64,000 bases of DNA from Actinacidiphila oryziradicis (GCF_005047355.1 NZ_SUMC01000031.1:1-64000), one strand, 5' to 3'. Counted from the stretch's first letter, positions 16,435 to 25,752 are shown. Program-made: numbers and translations. Notes: generated from the letters alone by a model not told the origin.

Positions 16435-17115
16435 TTACGGCTCGAACTTGTAACCCAGACCACGCACCGTAACCAGATAGCGCGGCGCACCCGGGTCGGG
16501 CTCGATCTTGGCGCGGAGGCGCTTGACGTGGACGTCAAGGGTCTTGGTGTCGCCGACGTAGTCCGCGCCCCAGACCCGGTCGATGAGCTGCATACGGGTG
16601 AGGACACGCCCGGCGTTGCGGAGCAGCATCTCCAGGAGGTCGAATTCCTTGAGCGGGAGGTCGACCTTGCCGCCGGAGACGGTGACGACATGCCGGTCGA
16701 CGTCCATCCGGACCGGGCCGGCTTCCAGGGCGGCCGGGGAGATCTCCTCGGGTTCGCCGCGCCGGCGCAGCACCGCCCTGATCCGGGCCACCAGTTCCCG
16801 GGAGGAGAAGGGCTTGGTGACGTAGTCGTCGGCTCCTATTTCCAGGCCGACGACCTTGTCGATCTCACTGTCCTTGGCGGTCACCATGATGACCGGGACA
16901 TTGGACTTCAGCCGCAGCTGACGGCAGACCTCCGTGCCGGGCAGGCCCGGCAGCATCAGGTCGAGCAGTACCAGGTCGGCACCATTGCGTTCGAACTCGT
17001 CCAGCGCGTCGGGCCCGGTGGCGGCAATGCCGACCTCGAAGCCCTCCTTGCGGAGCATGTACGACAGCGCGTCGCTGAAGGATTCTTCGTCCTCGACGAC
17101 GAGTACACGGGTCAC
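16435..17115 (-). CDS. phoP: phosphate response regulator PhoP
   Basis: The 226-residue OmpR-family regulator has a receiver domain (acid pocket EDEE at 8-11, phosphoacceptor Asp52 in LVLLDLMLPG, Lys in VTAKDSE) and a C-terminal winged helix (residues 125-224) with the recognition region TLDVHVKRLRAKIE. PhoP activates phosphate scavenging and represses antibiotic and nitrogen genes in Streptomyces. Its start overlaps the phoR stop by 4 bases. Confidence 0.95.
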   Translation of the reverse strand: MTRVLVVEDEESFSDALSYMLRKEGFEVGIAATGPDALDEFERNGADLVLLDLMLPGLPGTEVCRQLRLKSNVPVIMVTAKDSEIDKVVGLEIGADDYVTKPFSSRELVARIRAVLRRRGEPEEISPAALEAGPVRMDVDRHVVTVSGGKVDLPLKEFDLLEMLLRNAGRVLTRMQLIDRVWGADYVGDTKTLDVHVKRLRAKIEPDPGAPRYLVTVRGLGYKFEP

Positions 17116-18431
17116 GGAAGGACCTCCGGGGCAGGGATGTGATCAGGGAACGTCTCGTAGAGCGAATCGGTATCGGGATCGGTATCGGTATCGGCGGAGT
17201 CGGAATCAGGGCCGGAATCGAGGCCGGAATCGTGGAAATCGGCGGCGCCGGCCGCCGCCAGTGCGCGGTCGCGGGCTATCCCGGCCTCCGGCAGCCGCAG
17301 CGTGAAGGTGGAGCCCTGGCCTTCGGCGCTCCAGACCGTGACCTCCCCGCCGTGCGAGGCGGCCACGTGCTTGACGATGGACAGGCCGAGCCCGGTGCCG
17401 CCCGTCTGGCGCGAACGCGCCGGGTCGACCCGGTAGAACCGCTCGAAGACGCGGTCCCGGTCCTTCTCGGAGAGCCCTATCCCCTGGTCGGTGACGGAGA
17501 TTTCGATCAGATCGCCACCCGGTGCGGCGATCCTGCGGCCCGCGATCCCTACGCGGGTACGGACCGGGCTGTAGTTGACCGCGTTCTCGACCAGGTTGCC
17601 GAGGGCGGCCGCGAGCTGGCCCCGGTTGCCCCAGATGTGGAGGTCGGGGGCGCCGCCGGTGGCCATGGTGATCTGCTTGACGTTCGCCGGATGGCGGCAG
17701 CGGTCGACCGCCTCGGCGACCAGGTCGTCGACCTCGACCGGCTCGGCGTCGTCCAGCGGGTCGTCGTTCTGCACCCGGGAGAGATCGATGATCTCCTGGA
17801 CGAGGCTGGTGAGCCTGGTTGCCTCGTGCTGCATCCGGCCCGCGAAACGGATGACCGCCTCGGGGTCGTCGCTGGCGTCCATCACCGCTTCGGAGAGCAG
17901 CGACAGCGCGCCGACCGGGGTCTTCAGCTCGTGGCTGACGTTCGCGACGAAGTCACGCCGTACCGCCTCGATGCGCCGCGCCTCGGTCAGGTCCTCCACC
18001 AGCAGGAGCACCAGTCGCGAGCCCAGCGGCGCGACTCTGGCCGAGACCGCGAGGCCCTCGCCCCGGCTGGCGCCTCTGCGTGGAAGGTCCAGCTCTATCT
18101 GGCGTATCTCGCCGTCCCGCCGGGTCTCGCGGGCCATCTGCAGCATCCGGTCGACGGCGAGGTGGCCGCCTCGTACCAGGCCGAGGGCGTACGCCGCCGA
18201 GCTGGCCTTGACCACCGCGTCGGTCTCGTCCAGGACGACCGCCGATGAGCTGAGTACGGAAAGCACCGTGTCCACCCCTGGCGGGAGCACGACAGCGTCG
18301 TCGGGCCGCATGGACGCGCGAGTGGGGCGGGCCTGCTCCCGCTCGCTCCAGCGGAACGCGAGCACAGCGATCACACCGGTGCAGAGACCGGCGATCGCAC
18401 TGGCTGCGGCGACGGCCGCGTTCACGTTCAT
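17112..18431 (-). CDS. phoR: phosphate sensor histidine kinase PhoR
   Basis: The 439-residue membrane kinase has one N-terminal membrane segment (about residues 5-27), a PAS-like region (VLPPGVDTVLSVLSSSAVV onward) and an H-box VANVSHELKTPVGAL. The catalytic domain follows with N-box NLVENAVNYSP, G1 VTDQGIGLSEKD and G2 GGTGLGLSIVKH. An Asp/Ser/Thr-rich tail follows the kinase domain (SGLDSGPDSDSADTDTDP), unusual in length but known in Streptomyces. It is first in the phoR-phoP operon, divergent from phoU, with PHO boxes between. Confidence 0.95.
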   Translation of the reverse strand: MNVNAAVAAASAIAGLCTGVIAVLAFRWSEREQARPTRASMRPDDAVVLPPGVDTVLSVLSSSAVVLDETDAVVKASSAAYALGLVRGGHLAVDRMLQMARETRRDGEIRQIELDLPRRGASRGEGLAVSARVAPLGSRLVLLLVEDLTEARRIEAVRRDFVANVSHELKTPVGALSLLSEAVMDASDDPEAVIRFAGRMQHEATRLTSLVQEIIDLSRVQNDDPLDDAEPVEVDDLVAEAVDRCRHPANVKQITMATGGAPDLHIWGNRGQLAAALGNLVENAVNYSPVRTRVGIAGRRIAAPGGDLIEISVTDQGIGLSEKDRDRVFERFYRVDPARSRQTGGTGLGLSIVKHVAASHGGEVTVWSAEGQGSTFTLRLPEAGIARDRALAAAGAADFHDSGLDSGPDSDSADTDTDPDTDSLYETFPDHIPAPEVLP

Positions 18432-18504
18432 GCCTTCAGGTTAGGCGGACGTTTGCGCAGACCCACAGCCATGAGAGCGTCTTCTCGAACAGGCGTTGCC
18501 AAGA

Positions 18505-18537
18505 GTTCACCGTGGTGTCAGTAGTGGTTCACTCCGG
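18505..18537. promoter_or_regulatory. PHO box (three 11-base direct repeat units)
   Basis: GTTCACCGTGG, TGTCAGTAGTG and GTTCACTCCGG follow each other at exact 11-base spacing, with a weaker unit GTTGCCAAGAG just before (18494-18504). This matches the PhoP operator unit GTTCACCCGGC. It lies between phoR and phoU and can serve both directions. Confidence 0.85.
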
Positions 18538-18627
18538 ATGTCCGGAGGATACGCGTACGCCCGTAAGCGTGGCAGCGTAGGGGCAAACGTCTGTGGACGA
18601 CGTGCATGAACGGATGGAAGGAACGCG

Positions 18628-19320
18628 ATGCGGGACGCATACCACGAGGAACTCGACTCGATCGGCGAAGGGCTGGTCGAGATGGCCCGACTCGTGGGCT
18701 CTGCCATCGGGCGGGCCACCACCTCACTGCTCGACGCCGATCTGAAGATCGCGGAAAGCGTGATCGCGGCCGACGAGAAGGTGGACGACCTGCAGCGCGA
18801 GCTGGAGGCCCGGGCGATCAACCTGCTGGCCCGGCAGCAGCCGGTCGCCACCGACCTGCGCATTGTCGTGACCTCCCTCCGGATGAGCGCCGACCTGGAG
18901 CGCTCCGGCGACCTGGCCCGGCATGTGGCCAAGCTGGCCCGGCTGCGGTTCCCGCAGACCGCCGTGCCGGGTGATCTGCACGCCACGATCCTGGAAATGG
19001 GGCAGCTGGCGCAGCGGCTGATGGCGAAGGCGGCGGAGGTGATCGTCAGCAAGGACGTCGACGACGCGCTCCAGTTGGAGTCCGACGACGACCGTATGGA
19101 CGAACTGCACCGCACGCTCTTCCAGCATCTGCTGGACGACCGCTGGCAGCACGGCATCGAGACCGCGGTCGACGTGACGCTGGTCGGCCGCTACTACGAG
19201 CGGTTCGCGGACCACGCGGTGTCCGTCGCCAAGCGCGTGGTGTACCTGGTGACCGGCGAGCACGCGGACGAGCTGACCCCGGCTCCGACGGTGATCCCCG
19301 AGGTGACGGAGGGCAAGTAG
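18628..19320 (+). CDS. phoU: phosphate signalling complex protein PhoU
   Basis: The 230-residue all-helical protein has two PhoU repeats (about 10-100 and 115-210), with the metal-binding pattern EXXXD seen in ADEKVDDLQRELEARAIN and ADHAVSVAKRVVYLV. PhoU restrains PhoR signalling and phosphate uptake when phosphate is ample. In Streptomyces it is itself PhoP-dependent, in keeping with the upstream PHO box. Start ATG with AAGGAACGCG upstream. Confidence 0.93.
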   Translation: MRDAYHEELDSIGEGLVEMARLVGSAIGRATTSLLDADLKIAESVIAADEKVDDLQRELEARAINLLARQQPVATDLRIVVTSLRMSADLERSGDLARHVAKLARLRFPQTAVPGDLHATILEMGQLAQRLMAKAAEVIVSKDVDDALQLESDDDRMDELHRTLFQHLLDDRWQHGIETAVDVTLVGRYYERFADHAVSVAKRVVYLVTGEHADELTPAPTVIPEVTEGK

Positions 19321-19462
19321 GCCCGGTCGCCCCCGCGCTCGCCCGCCCCGGCCCGCGCCGCGTTTGCTTCAATGCGCCGTTGATGCGCCTGCGCGGGACG
19401 GCGTTCACTGGGTAGTAGGCATGCAGGCAGCCATAATCGCCGCCCAGCCCAGGAGGGTAATG

Positions 19463-19642
19463 ATGTCGGAAGCCCCCACGTCGACGAGCGCCCGAAACGA
19501 GAATTCACCTGACCGGGCCCCGCAGCCCATCGTCAGGATCAGCAAGCAAATGCCCCTACTCGGAGCGTGTGGCTGCGGATCGGGCTGCGGATGCGGCTGC
19601 CAGTCCGGCGGGTCATGCCAGTGCGCAGGCTGCTCCGGCTGA
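19463..19642 (+). CDS. mtpA: metallothionein-like peptide MtpA
   Basis: A 59-residue peptide whose last 25 residues contain nine cysteines in CGCGSGCGCGC and CQCAGCSG patterns; the first half is a polar linker. It matches the mtpA gene described downstream of phoU and under PhoP control in S. lividans. AGGAGG lies 6 bases before the ATG at 19463 (3 before the one at 19460), which decides the start. It probably binds zinc or copper. A strong terminator follows. Confidence 0.85.
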   Translation: MSEAPTSTSARNENSPDRAPQPIVRISKQMPLLGACGCGSGCGCGCQSGGSCQCAGCSG

Positions 19643-19657
19643 GTCGTGCGCGTATGG

Positions 19658-19693
19658 CAGAGGGCCCGTCCGGTGCGCCGGACGGGCCCTCTG
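19658..19693 (+). terminator. terminator of mtpA
   Basis: Perfect 16-base arms CAGAGGGCCCGTCCGG and CCGGACGGGCCCTCTG enclose TGCG, 15 bases after the mtpA stop. The hairpin lies inside the run-out frame of the truncated phosphatase on the other strand. Confidence 0.85.
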
Positions 19694-19739
19694 GCTGCAT
19701 CGTGTCGCCGATCCTGCTCAGTTCGCGGATGGCAGTTCC

Positions 19740-20525
19740 TGTTCGGCCCATAGTGTCCTCCTCGGTGAGGCGGATGACCAGGTCGTCGAGGTGGGCGAGC
19801 AGTTCGTCGGGGGGCAGGTCCATGTCGGCGAGGGTGTGCACGGCGGTGCGGAGCCTGCCCATGGTGGCCGCGGCGTTGATGCCGTGCCCGACCACGTCGC
19901 CGACGACCAGCGCCACCCGGGCCCCGGACAGCGGGATCACATCGAACCAGTCGCCGCCGGCGCCGTGGTGGATGTCGGCCGGCAGGTAGCGCGAGGCCAC
20001 CTCGACCGCGGACCCGCCCGTCAGATGCTGGGGCAGCAGGTTGCGCTGGAGGGCGAGGGCCGCGGTGCGTTCGCGGGTGTACCGGTTGGCGTTGTCCAAG
20101 GACAGCGCGGCCCGCGTGACGAGTTCCTCCGCCAGAAGCAGGTCGTCCTGCTCGAACGGCACCAGGTAATCCGTACGGGCGAAGACCGCCACGCCCAGAA
20201 TCCTGCCGCGCGCGTGGATCGGCACATACATCCAGGAGTGCATTCTGTAGTCATGGATCTTCTCCACCCGTGCCGGGTCCTGGTCGAGCCAGGTGCCGGG
20301 GGAGGTGTCTATGACCGGTTCCAGGTGGGACTTCCCGGAGGACAGGACGCTGGTGTAGGGCGAGGTCGGCGGGACGAGGACCGCCTCCCCGGGTGGCCAC
20401 AGGGCTTCCGGGGCGCCCTGGTGGATCGATGCCAGGCCCGCGCGGCGGAAGACGGGGGTGTGCCGGCCCATCGGCCCCAGCCGGGCCAGGGGCTCCTCGC
20501 CGAGCAGCGCGCGCTCAGAGATCAT
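19740..20525 (-). pseudogene. truncated GAF/SpoIIE-type PP2C phosphatase
   Basis: The remnant encodes the end of a GAF domain (WMYVPIHARGRILGVAVFAR), a linker helix with RERTAALALQRNLLPQ, and the first half of a SpoIIE phosphatase domain with GGDWFDVIPLSG and GDVVGHGINAAATMG. Homology breaks off after HLDDLVIRLTEED, so the TDGL and DDVALL metal-binding parts are missing; the frame then runs antisense through the mtpA terminator to 19539. The N-terminal part of the GAF domain is also lost. I infer a degraded gene. The start at 20525 abuts an unusual AT-rich tract. Confidence 0.75.
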
Positions 20526-20635
20526 CGTTCCGAAGAAAGCATTATGCGCATATATATTAGATTATGAGTAAATCGCGCACGACTCGGGATGATATGCACG
20601 ATTCTGAACCAACCTCGACACGGCCCCCAGAGCCG

Positions 20636-20680
20636 AAAGGGCCCCCTACCAGCGAGAAAACCGCTGGTAGGGGGCCCTTT
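20636..20680 (-). terminator. terminator of gpmA
   Basis: Perfect 19-base arms starting AAAGGGCCCCCTACC enclose a 7-base loop AGAAAAC, 9 bases after the gpmA stop on the minus strand, and the stem ends in a T-rich run. Confidence 0.9.
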
Positions 20681-20688
20681 TGGCGTAA

Positions 20689-21450
20689 CTACTTCTTCTT
20701 GCCCTGGTTCTTCACGGCCTCGATGGCGGCCGCGGCGGCGTCCGGGTCCAGGTAGGTGCCGCCCTTCAGCACCGGGCGGAAGTCCGCGTCCAGCTCGTAC
20801 GAGAGCGGGATGCCGGTGGGGATGTTCAGGCCTGCGATGTCGGCGTCCGAGATGCCGTCGAGGTGCTTGACCAGCGCGCGCAGGCTGTTGCCGTGGGCCG
20901 CGACGAGCACGGTGCGGCCCGCCAGCAGGTCCGGGACGATGTCGTCGTACCAGTACGGGAGCATGCGGACGACGACGTCCTTGAGGCACTCGGTGCGCGG
21001 CCGCAGCTCCGGCGGGATGGTGGCGTAGCGCGGGTCGTTGGCCTGCGAGAACTCGCTGTCGTCCTCGATCGGCGGCGGCGGGGTGTCGTAGGAGCGGCGC
21101 CAGAGCATGAACTGCTCCTCGCCGAATTCGGCGAGGGTCTGCGCCTTGTCCTTGCCCTGCAGCGCGCCGTAGTGCCGCTCGTTCAGCCGCCAACTGCGGT
21201 GGACCGGGATCCAGTGGCGGTCGGCGGCTTCCAGCGAGAGCTGCGCGGTGCGGATGGCGCGCTTCTGGAGGGAGGTGTGGACGACGTCCGGAAGCAGGCC
21301 TGCGTCCTTGATGAGCTCTCCGCCGCGGACTGCCTCCTTCTCGCCCTTTTCATTGAGGTTGACGTCCACCCAGCCGGTGAACAGGTTCTTCGCGTTCCAC
21401 TCGCTCTCGCCGTGGCGGAGCAGGATGAGCTTGTACGGTGCGTCGGCCAT
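20689..21450 (-). CDS. gpmA: 2,3-bisphosphoglycerate-dependent phosphoglycerate mutase
   Basis: The 253-residue glycolytic enzyme interconverts 3- and 2-phosphoglycerate. The phosphohistidine motif LLRHGESEWNAKNLFTGW is at residues 9-26, RHYGALQGKDK carries the second substrate Arg and Lys, and VAAHGNSLRAL holds the second catalytic His. Length is normal for dPGM. The start is ATG at 21450. It is a single-gene unit with its own terminator. Confidence 0.96.
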   Translation of the reverse strand: MADAPYKLILLRHGESEWNAKNLFTGWVDVNLNEKGEKEAVRGGELIKDAGLLPDVVHTSLQKRAIRTAQLSLEAADRHWIPVHRSWRLNERHYGALQGKDKAQTLAEFGEEQFMLWRRSYDTPPPPIEDDSEFSQANDPRYATIPPELRPRTECLKDVVVRMLPYWYDDIVPDLLAGRTVLVAAHGNSLRALVKHLDGISDADIAGLNIPTGIPLSYELDADFRPVLKGGTYLDPDAAAAAIEAVKNQGKKK

Positions 21451-21539
21451 GGCGTCGAGCCTAATCGAAAACCGATGGCCCCTCGCGGGGCACCCATGCC
21501 ATCTGCGCTAGCCGCTAGTGGCCATTACATGGCTATTAC

Positions 21540-21880
21540 ATGTCGGGAGTCGCCGTACCTGATCTCCGCCGTGCCTTACGCGAAACCGTGTCCGGGCTGC
21601 CGACCGGTTTCTGGTGGCTGTGGCTTTCGACCCCGGTCAACCGGGGCGCGCGGTTAGTCCGCCTCCTACGCGGGCCTCTTCGCTTCGCTCTTCGGGCTGC
21701 GTGGCCGCTACCAGGGGATCGCGGGGCTGTCCTGGTCGGCCGGTCGCGAACTTCGCCGAGCCGCTGGCCGGTGGCTTCGTCATCGACCGCACGGGCGTGA
21801 GCACCGCCGGGTGCGCGGTGGTCGGCACGGTCCCCATGCCGGATTCTGGCTGTTGATGCGGGCGTTCCCGGAACGGGCCG
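21540..21880 (+). pseudogene. remnant of an MFS transporter
   Basis: Fragments in different frames match a major facilitator protein: LPTGFWWLWLSTPVNRGAR at the N-terminal segment (from 21591), then SYAGLFASLFG after a frame change (near 21669), then PLAGGFVIDRTGVSTAGCAV near 21762 as the start of a late helix. Most of the transporter is deleted. I saw no intact start or continuous frame. It occupies the gap between gpmA and the mycothiol-dependent enzyme remnant. Confidence 0.55.
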
Positions 21881-21999
21881 CCTCGGAGGTCAGGATTCCG
21901 AAGCCGGTCACTTCCTCTGCCGCGCAGTCCGAACCTGGGCACGCCCTCTGAACGCTGGACTCTGGACATGCGTGCCATCCTCGTACAGCCTTCTCGTCC

Positions 22000-22804
22000 A
22001 TGACCGTGTCCGTGTGTTCCCAATTGCCCGAGGCCATCGCCACCGTGGCCGACCGCATAGCGGCGCTCCTGCGAGCCTGCCCGGACCCTGCCGTGCCCAT
22101 CCCCGGCGCCGAGTGGACCGTAGGGGAGGCCGCGGCGCACCTCCTCCTGGCCAATGAACTGATGGCCGATGTGGCTGCCGGCCATGCGCGGGCGTACGGG
22201 GACGGCACCCCCGGGAAGTCTGGCCGCGGCCAACACCGCGTCGCTGGAGGCATTTCCCGAACGTACGCCGGGCGTGCTGGCCGAGGGGATCGTGCGGCAC
22301 GCGCGAGCCTTTACGGCGGCGGCCGAGCAGCGTTCGCCGGGCGAAGGGGCGGTGACCCCCCTTGGCCCGATGGATCTGGCCACCCTCGGGTCGTATCTGC
22401 TCACTCATATGCTCGGCCACGGCTACGACATCGCCGTGGCCCTGCGTCGGCCCCACATGATCGAACGCGATTTCGCCGGTATGACACTGCCCTTCCTCCG
22501 GCTTGCGATGCCGCGCGTGCTGAGCGCCCGTGCCACGAGCCACAACGCTTGCTACGAACTGCGGTTGCGCGGCGCGGCGAGCGGTTCCTCCTTCGCGGTG
22601 ACCTTTGCGGACGGCGCGGTCACGGTGACCTCCGAACTGCCACGCCGCCCCGACTGCACGATCGCGATGGAGCCGGTCACATTCCTCCTGGTCGCACTGG
22701 GGCGCCGTACCGCCGCCGGGGCCATGGTCCGGGGCAAGGTCCTGGCGTGGGGCCGCAAACCGTGGCTGGCGCCGGGCTTTCCGGAGCTCTTCACCGCGCC
22801 GTGA
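22000..22804 (+). pseudogene. mycothiol-dependent maleylpyruvate isomerase-like gene, frameshifted
   Basis: The frame from ATG 22000 encodes the start of an MDMPI/DinB-type domain (LPEAIATVADRIAALLRACP, then IPGAEWTVGEAAAHLLLANE). After about 22210, near a CCCCCGGG run, the homology continues one base over as GSLAAANTASLEAFPERTPG to the stop at 22804, with a C-terminal SCP2-like domain (YELRLRGAASGSSFAVTFAD). Removing one base restores a single protein of about 267 residues. This is either a real pseudogene or a homopolymer sequencing error. Such enzymes use mycothiol, and mshA lies 0.6 kb away. Confidence 0.7.
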
Positions 22805-22855
22805 CGGGTACCCTTGCGGCGGGCGCTCCCGGAGTGCGAGCGGCAGCCCGGCCCG

Positions 22856-23377
22856 TCAGTTGGCGGGCCGGTCGTCCCCGGTGAGGTGTGTGAACGCCTC
22901 CAGATTGCGGGTGGACTCCCCGCGCGAGACGCGCCATGCGTACTCCTTGCGGATGGAGGAGGCGAAACCCAGCTCCAGCAGGGTGTTGAAGCTGCCGTCC
23001 GCGTTCTCCAGGACGGCGCCGAGCAGCCGGTCCAGCTCCTGCGGGGTGACGGCGGCGAGCGGCAGCCGGCCGACCAGATAGACGTCCCCGAGGCGGTCGA
23101 TGGCGTAAGCCACCCCATAGAGACGGGTGTTGCGCTCCAACAGCCAGCGGTGGACGGCGTCGTGATTCTCGTCGGGATGCCGGACGACGAAGGCGTTGAC
23201 GGAGAGAGTGTGCCTGCCGACGATCAGCGAGCAGGTGGTGGACAGCTTGCGGGTGCCGGGGAGCGTGACGACGTATGTGCCGGGCTGGGGGGATTCCCAC
23301 TCCAGCTCCGCGTCCTTCAGCGTGTCCTCGACGACCTTGCGTGCTTCGGCGGCGTCACCACCCGTGGAGTCACCCAT
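22856..23377 (-). CDS. YbjN domain-containing protein
   Basis: The 173-residue protein shows the YbjN fold, related to type III secretion chaperones, with the pattern YVVTLPGTRKLSTTCSLIVG and FVVRHPDENHDAVHRWLLER. Its biochemical role is unknown. The ATG at 23377 overlaps the end of mshA by 8 bases, so the two are probably co-translated; the pairing is conserved across Streptomyces. Confidence 0.85.
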   Translation of the reverse strand: MGDSTGGDAAEARKVVEDTLKDAELEWESPQPGTYVVTLPGTRKLSTTCSLIVGRHTLSVNAFVVRHPDENHDAVHRWLLERNTRLYGVAYAIDRLGDVYLVGRLPLAAVTPQELDRLLGAVLENADGSFNTLLELGFASSIRKEYAWRVSRGESTRNLEAFTHLTGDDRPAN

Positions 23378-24767
23378 GGGGCGATCGTAGGCGACGCCGG
23401 CGCTCCTGCGTGGCAGCGGTGTAGACCTCGGCGGTGGCGGCGGCCGCACCGGCCCAGCCGAAGTCCTGGGCATGGCGGGCCGCGGCGGCTCCGAATTCCT
23501 CGCCGAGCCGGGGTTCGTCGATGAAGCGGCGCAGGAGGCGGGCGTAGTCGGCCGGATCGTGGCCGGGTACGAGGAAGCCGGTCCGGTTGTCCAGGACGGC
23601 GACCGGCAGGCCGCCGACCGCGGCGGCGACGACCGGGGTGCCGCAGGCCTGAGCCTCGATGGCGACGAGCCCGAAGGACTCACTGTAGGAGGGCATGACC
23701 AGCACGGACGCCGCCCGGTACCAGTCGGCGAGCTCCTCCTGGCAGACCGGCGGCTGGAATCGTACGACATCGGCGACGCCGAGGCGGGCGGCGAGCTTCT
23801 GCAGCCGCTCCGGCTTGGCGAGGCCGCTGCCGCTGGGGCCGCCGACGACGGGGACGCAGATCCGCTCGCGCAGGGAGGGGTCCTCGTCGAGCAGCACGGC
23901 GACCGCGCGGAGCAGTATGTCCGGGGCCTTGAGCGGCTGGATGCGGCCCGCGAAGAGCGGGATCACGGCGTGCTGGGGCAGGCCGAGGCGGGCACGGGCG
24001 GCGGCCCGGCCGCCTTCGGCCGGGCAGAACCGGTCGAGGTTGACGCCGGGGTGGACAACGGCGGTCCTGGCCAGGTCGGCGTCGTAGTGACGCACAAGCT
24101 CGTCGGCCTCCTCGGCGGTGTTGGCGATGAGCCGGTCCGCGGCACCGACTATCTGCGTCTCGCCGATGACGCGGGCGGCGGGCTCCGAGGTGTCGCCCTC
24201 GGCGAGAGCGGCGTTCTTGACCTTGGCCATCGTGTGCATCGTGTGCACCAGCGGCACGCCCCAGCGTTCGGCGGCGAGCCAGCCGACCTGGCCGGAGAGC
24301 CAGTAGTGCGAGTGCACCAGGTCGTAGTGGCCCTGCCCGTGACTCGCCTCGGTCTGCACCACACCGTGGGTGAAGGCGCACAGCTGCGCGGGCAGGTCCT
24401 CCTTCGCGAGGCCCTCGTAAGGGCCCGCGTCCACATGCCGTACGAGGACGCCGGGGGCGAGCTCGACCGTGGGCGGGACGGCGCCGGTGGTGGCGCGGGT
24501 GAAGATCTCGACCTCGATGTTGATCTCGGCGAGACGTTTCGCCAGCTCGACGATGTATACGTTCATCCCGCCGGCGTCGCCGGTGCCCGGCTGATGCAGC
24601 GGTGAGGTGTGCACGCTCAGCATCGCGACTCTGCGCGGGCCGCGACCGCCCGTGGCGCCCCAGCGAAGTCGCTGGCCGAACCGGGCCTTGGCCTTGCCCT
24701 TGACCTTGGCATTGGCCGTGGCACCAGCCGTGGCCCCGGCCTTGTCGGCCGCCGGATGCTGGCTCAC
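23370..24767 (-). CDS. mshA: D-inositol-3-phosphate glycosyltransferase MshA
   Basis: The 465-residue GT4 enzyme transfers N-acetylglucosamine to inositol-3-phosphate, the first step of mycothiol synthesis. Typical are SVHTSPLHQPGTGDAGGMNV near the N-terminus, AGRIQPLKAPDILLRA in the middle, and the donor-site motif SESFGLVAIEAQACGTPVVA near the C-terminus. A GTG at 24765-24767 with GGAGGG 8 bases before fits best; in-frame codons upstream encode an Arg-rich stretch. The N-terminal 40 residues are Lys/Ala-rich and nonconserved. Confidence 0.95.
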   Translation of the reverse strand: MSQHPAADKAGATAGATANAKVKGKAKARFGQRLRWGATGGRGPRRVAMLSVHTSPLHQPGTGDAGGMNVYIVELAKRLAEINIEVEIFTRATTGAVPPTVELAPGVLVRHVDAGPYEGLAKEDLPAQLCAFTHGVVQTEASHGQGHYDLVHSHYWLSGQVGWLAAERWGVPLVHTMHTMAKVKNAALAEGDTSEPAARVIGETQIVGAADRLIANTAEEADELVRHYDADLARTAVVHPGVNLDRFCPAEGGRAAARARLGLPQHAVIPLFAGRIQPLKAPDILLRAVAVLLDEDPSLRERICVPVVGGPSGSGLAKPERLQKLAARLGVADVVRFQPPVCQEELADWYRAASVLVMPSYSESFGLVAIEAQACGTPVVAAAVGGLPVAVLDNRTGFLVPGHDPADYARLLRRFIDEPRLGEEFGAAAARHAQDFGWAGAAAATAEVYTAATQERRRRLRSPHG

Positions 24768-24930
24768 GTGGCGTGCCCTCCTTCGCCTTCGCGTTCCGTT
24801 CGGGTCCGGCTTCACCGTCGCACGAATGCCCTGAACGGGTACAACCGCTGGCACCCCGTTGCCATTTCCGCTTTACCAAAGCATGACCCTCGCGGAGCGG
24901 GCGGATCGCGCGGGGTGCGAAAATCGGCCC

Positions 24931-25752
24931 ATGCCCCCGCCCCCGCGCCGTATTCCGGCAGCACGCCCGGTCGGCTCGGTGACCCGGGGCACCACCAACC
25001 CGAACCGGCTGCGCCGGATGGACCGCTGGATCGCCGCCACCCACGGCGCCGCGCTACGCCGCTGCGCGGACCCCGTCGCCGTCGACCTCGGATACGGCGC
25101 CGCGCCGTGGACGGCCGTGGAGCTGCTCACCCGGCTGCGGGCCGTACGCCCCGACACCGAGGTCGTCGGCATCGAGATCGACCCCTCCCGCGTGGCCGCC
25201 GCCGAGCCGTACGCCCGCCAAGGGCTCACGTTCGCGCACGGCGGCTTCGAGGTGCCGCTGCCCGCCGGCCGCCGGCCCGTGCTCATCCGCGCCGCAAACG
25301 TACTCCGGCAGTACGACGAGGACCAGGTCGGCGCCGTCTGGGACCGGCTCCGGTCCCGCCTGGCACCGGGCGGGCTCCTGGTCGAAGGCACCTGCGACGA
25401 GATCGGCCGCCGCCACGTCTGGGTCGCCCTCGGCCCAGACGGACCCCGCACCGTGACCTTCGCCGCCCGGCTCGCGACCCTCTCCCGGCCGTCCGACCTG
25501 GCCGAACGCCTCCCCAAGGCGCTCATCCACCGCAATGTCCCCGGGGAGCCCGTGCACTCCTTCCTGGCCGACTTCGACCGAGCCTGGGCCGCCGCCGCAC
25601 CCTTCGCACCCCTCGGGGCCCGTCAGCGCTGGATCCGCGCCGTGCGCAGCCTTGCCGACAGCGGCTGGCCGGTGACCGACAACCCCACGCGCTGGCGCCA
25701 GGGCGAGGTGACCGTACGCTGGGCAGCCCTGGCGCCGGGGCGGCGCGGCTGA
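24931..25752 (+). CDS. class I SAM-dependent methyltransferase
   Basis: The 273-residue protein has a Rossmann-type AdoMet pocket: AVDLGYGAAPWTAVELL is motif I, VVGIEIDPSRVAAAEPYA motif II, and LRSRLAPGGLLVEGTCDEIG the post-motif III region. It lies divergent from mshA and its orthologue is conserved there in Streptomyces. The substrate is unknown. The ATG at 24931 precedes the conserved PPPRRI stretch; an in-frame ATG at 24883 is an alternative. Confidence 0.85.
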   Translation: MPPPPRRIPAARPVGSVTRGTTNPNRLRRMDRWIAATHGAALRRCADPVAVDLGYGAAPWTAVELLTRLRAVRPDTEVVGIEIDPSRVAAAEPYARQGLTFAHGGFEVPLPAGRRPVLIRAANVLRQYDEDQVGAVWDRLRSRLAPGGLLVEGTCDEIGRRHVWVALGPDGPRTVTFAARLATLSRPSDLAERLPKALIHRNVPGEPVHSFLADFDRAWAAAAPFAPLGARQRWIRAVRSLADSGWPVTDNPTRWRQGEVTVRWAALAPGRRG

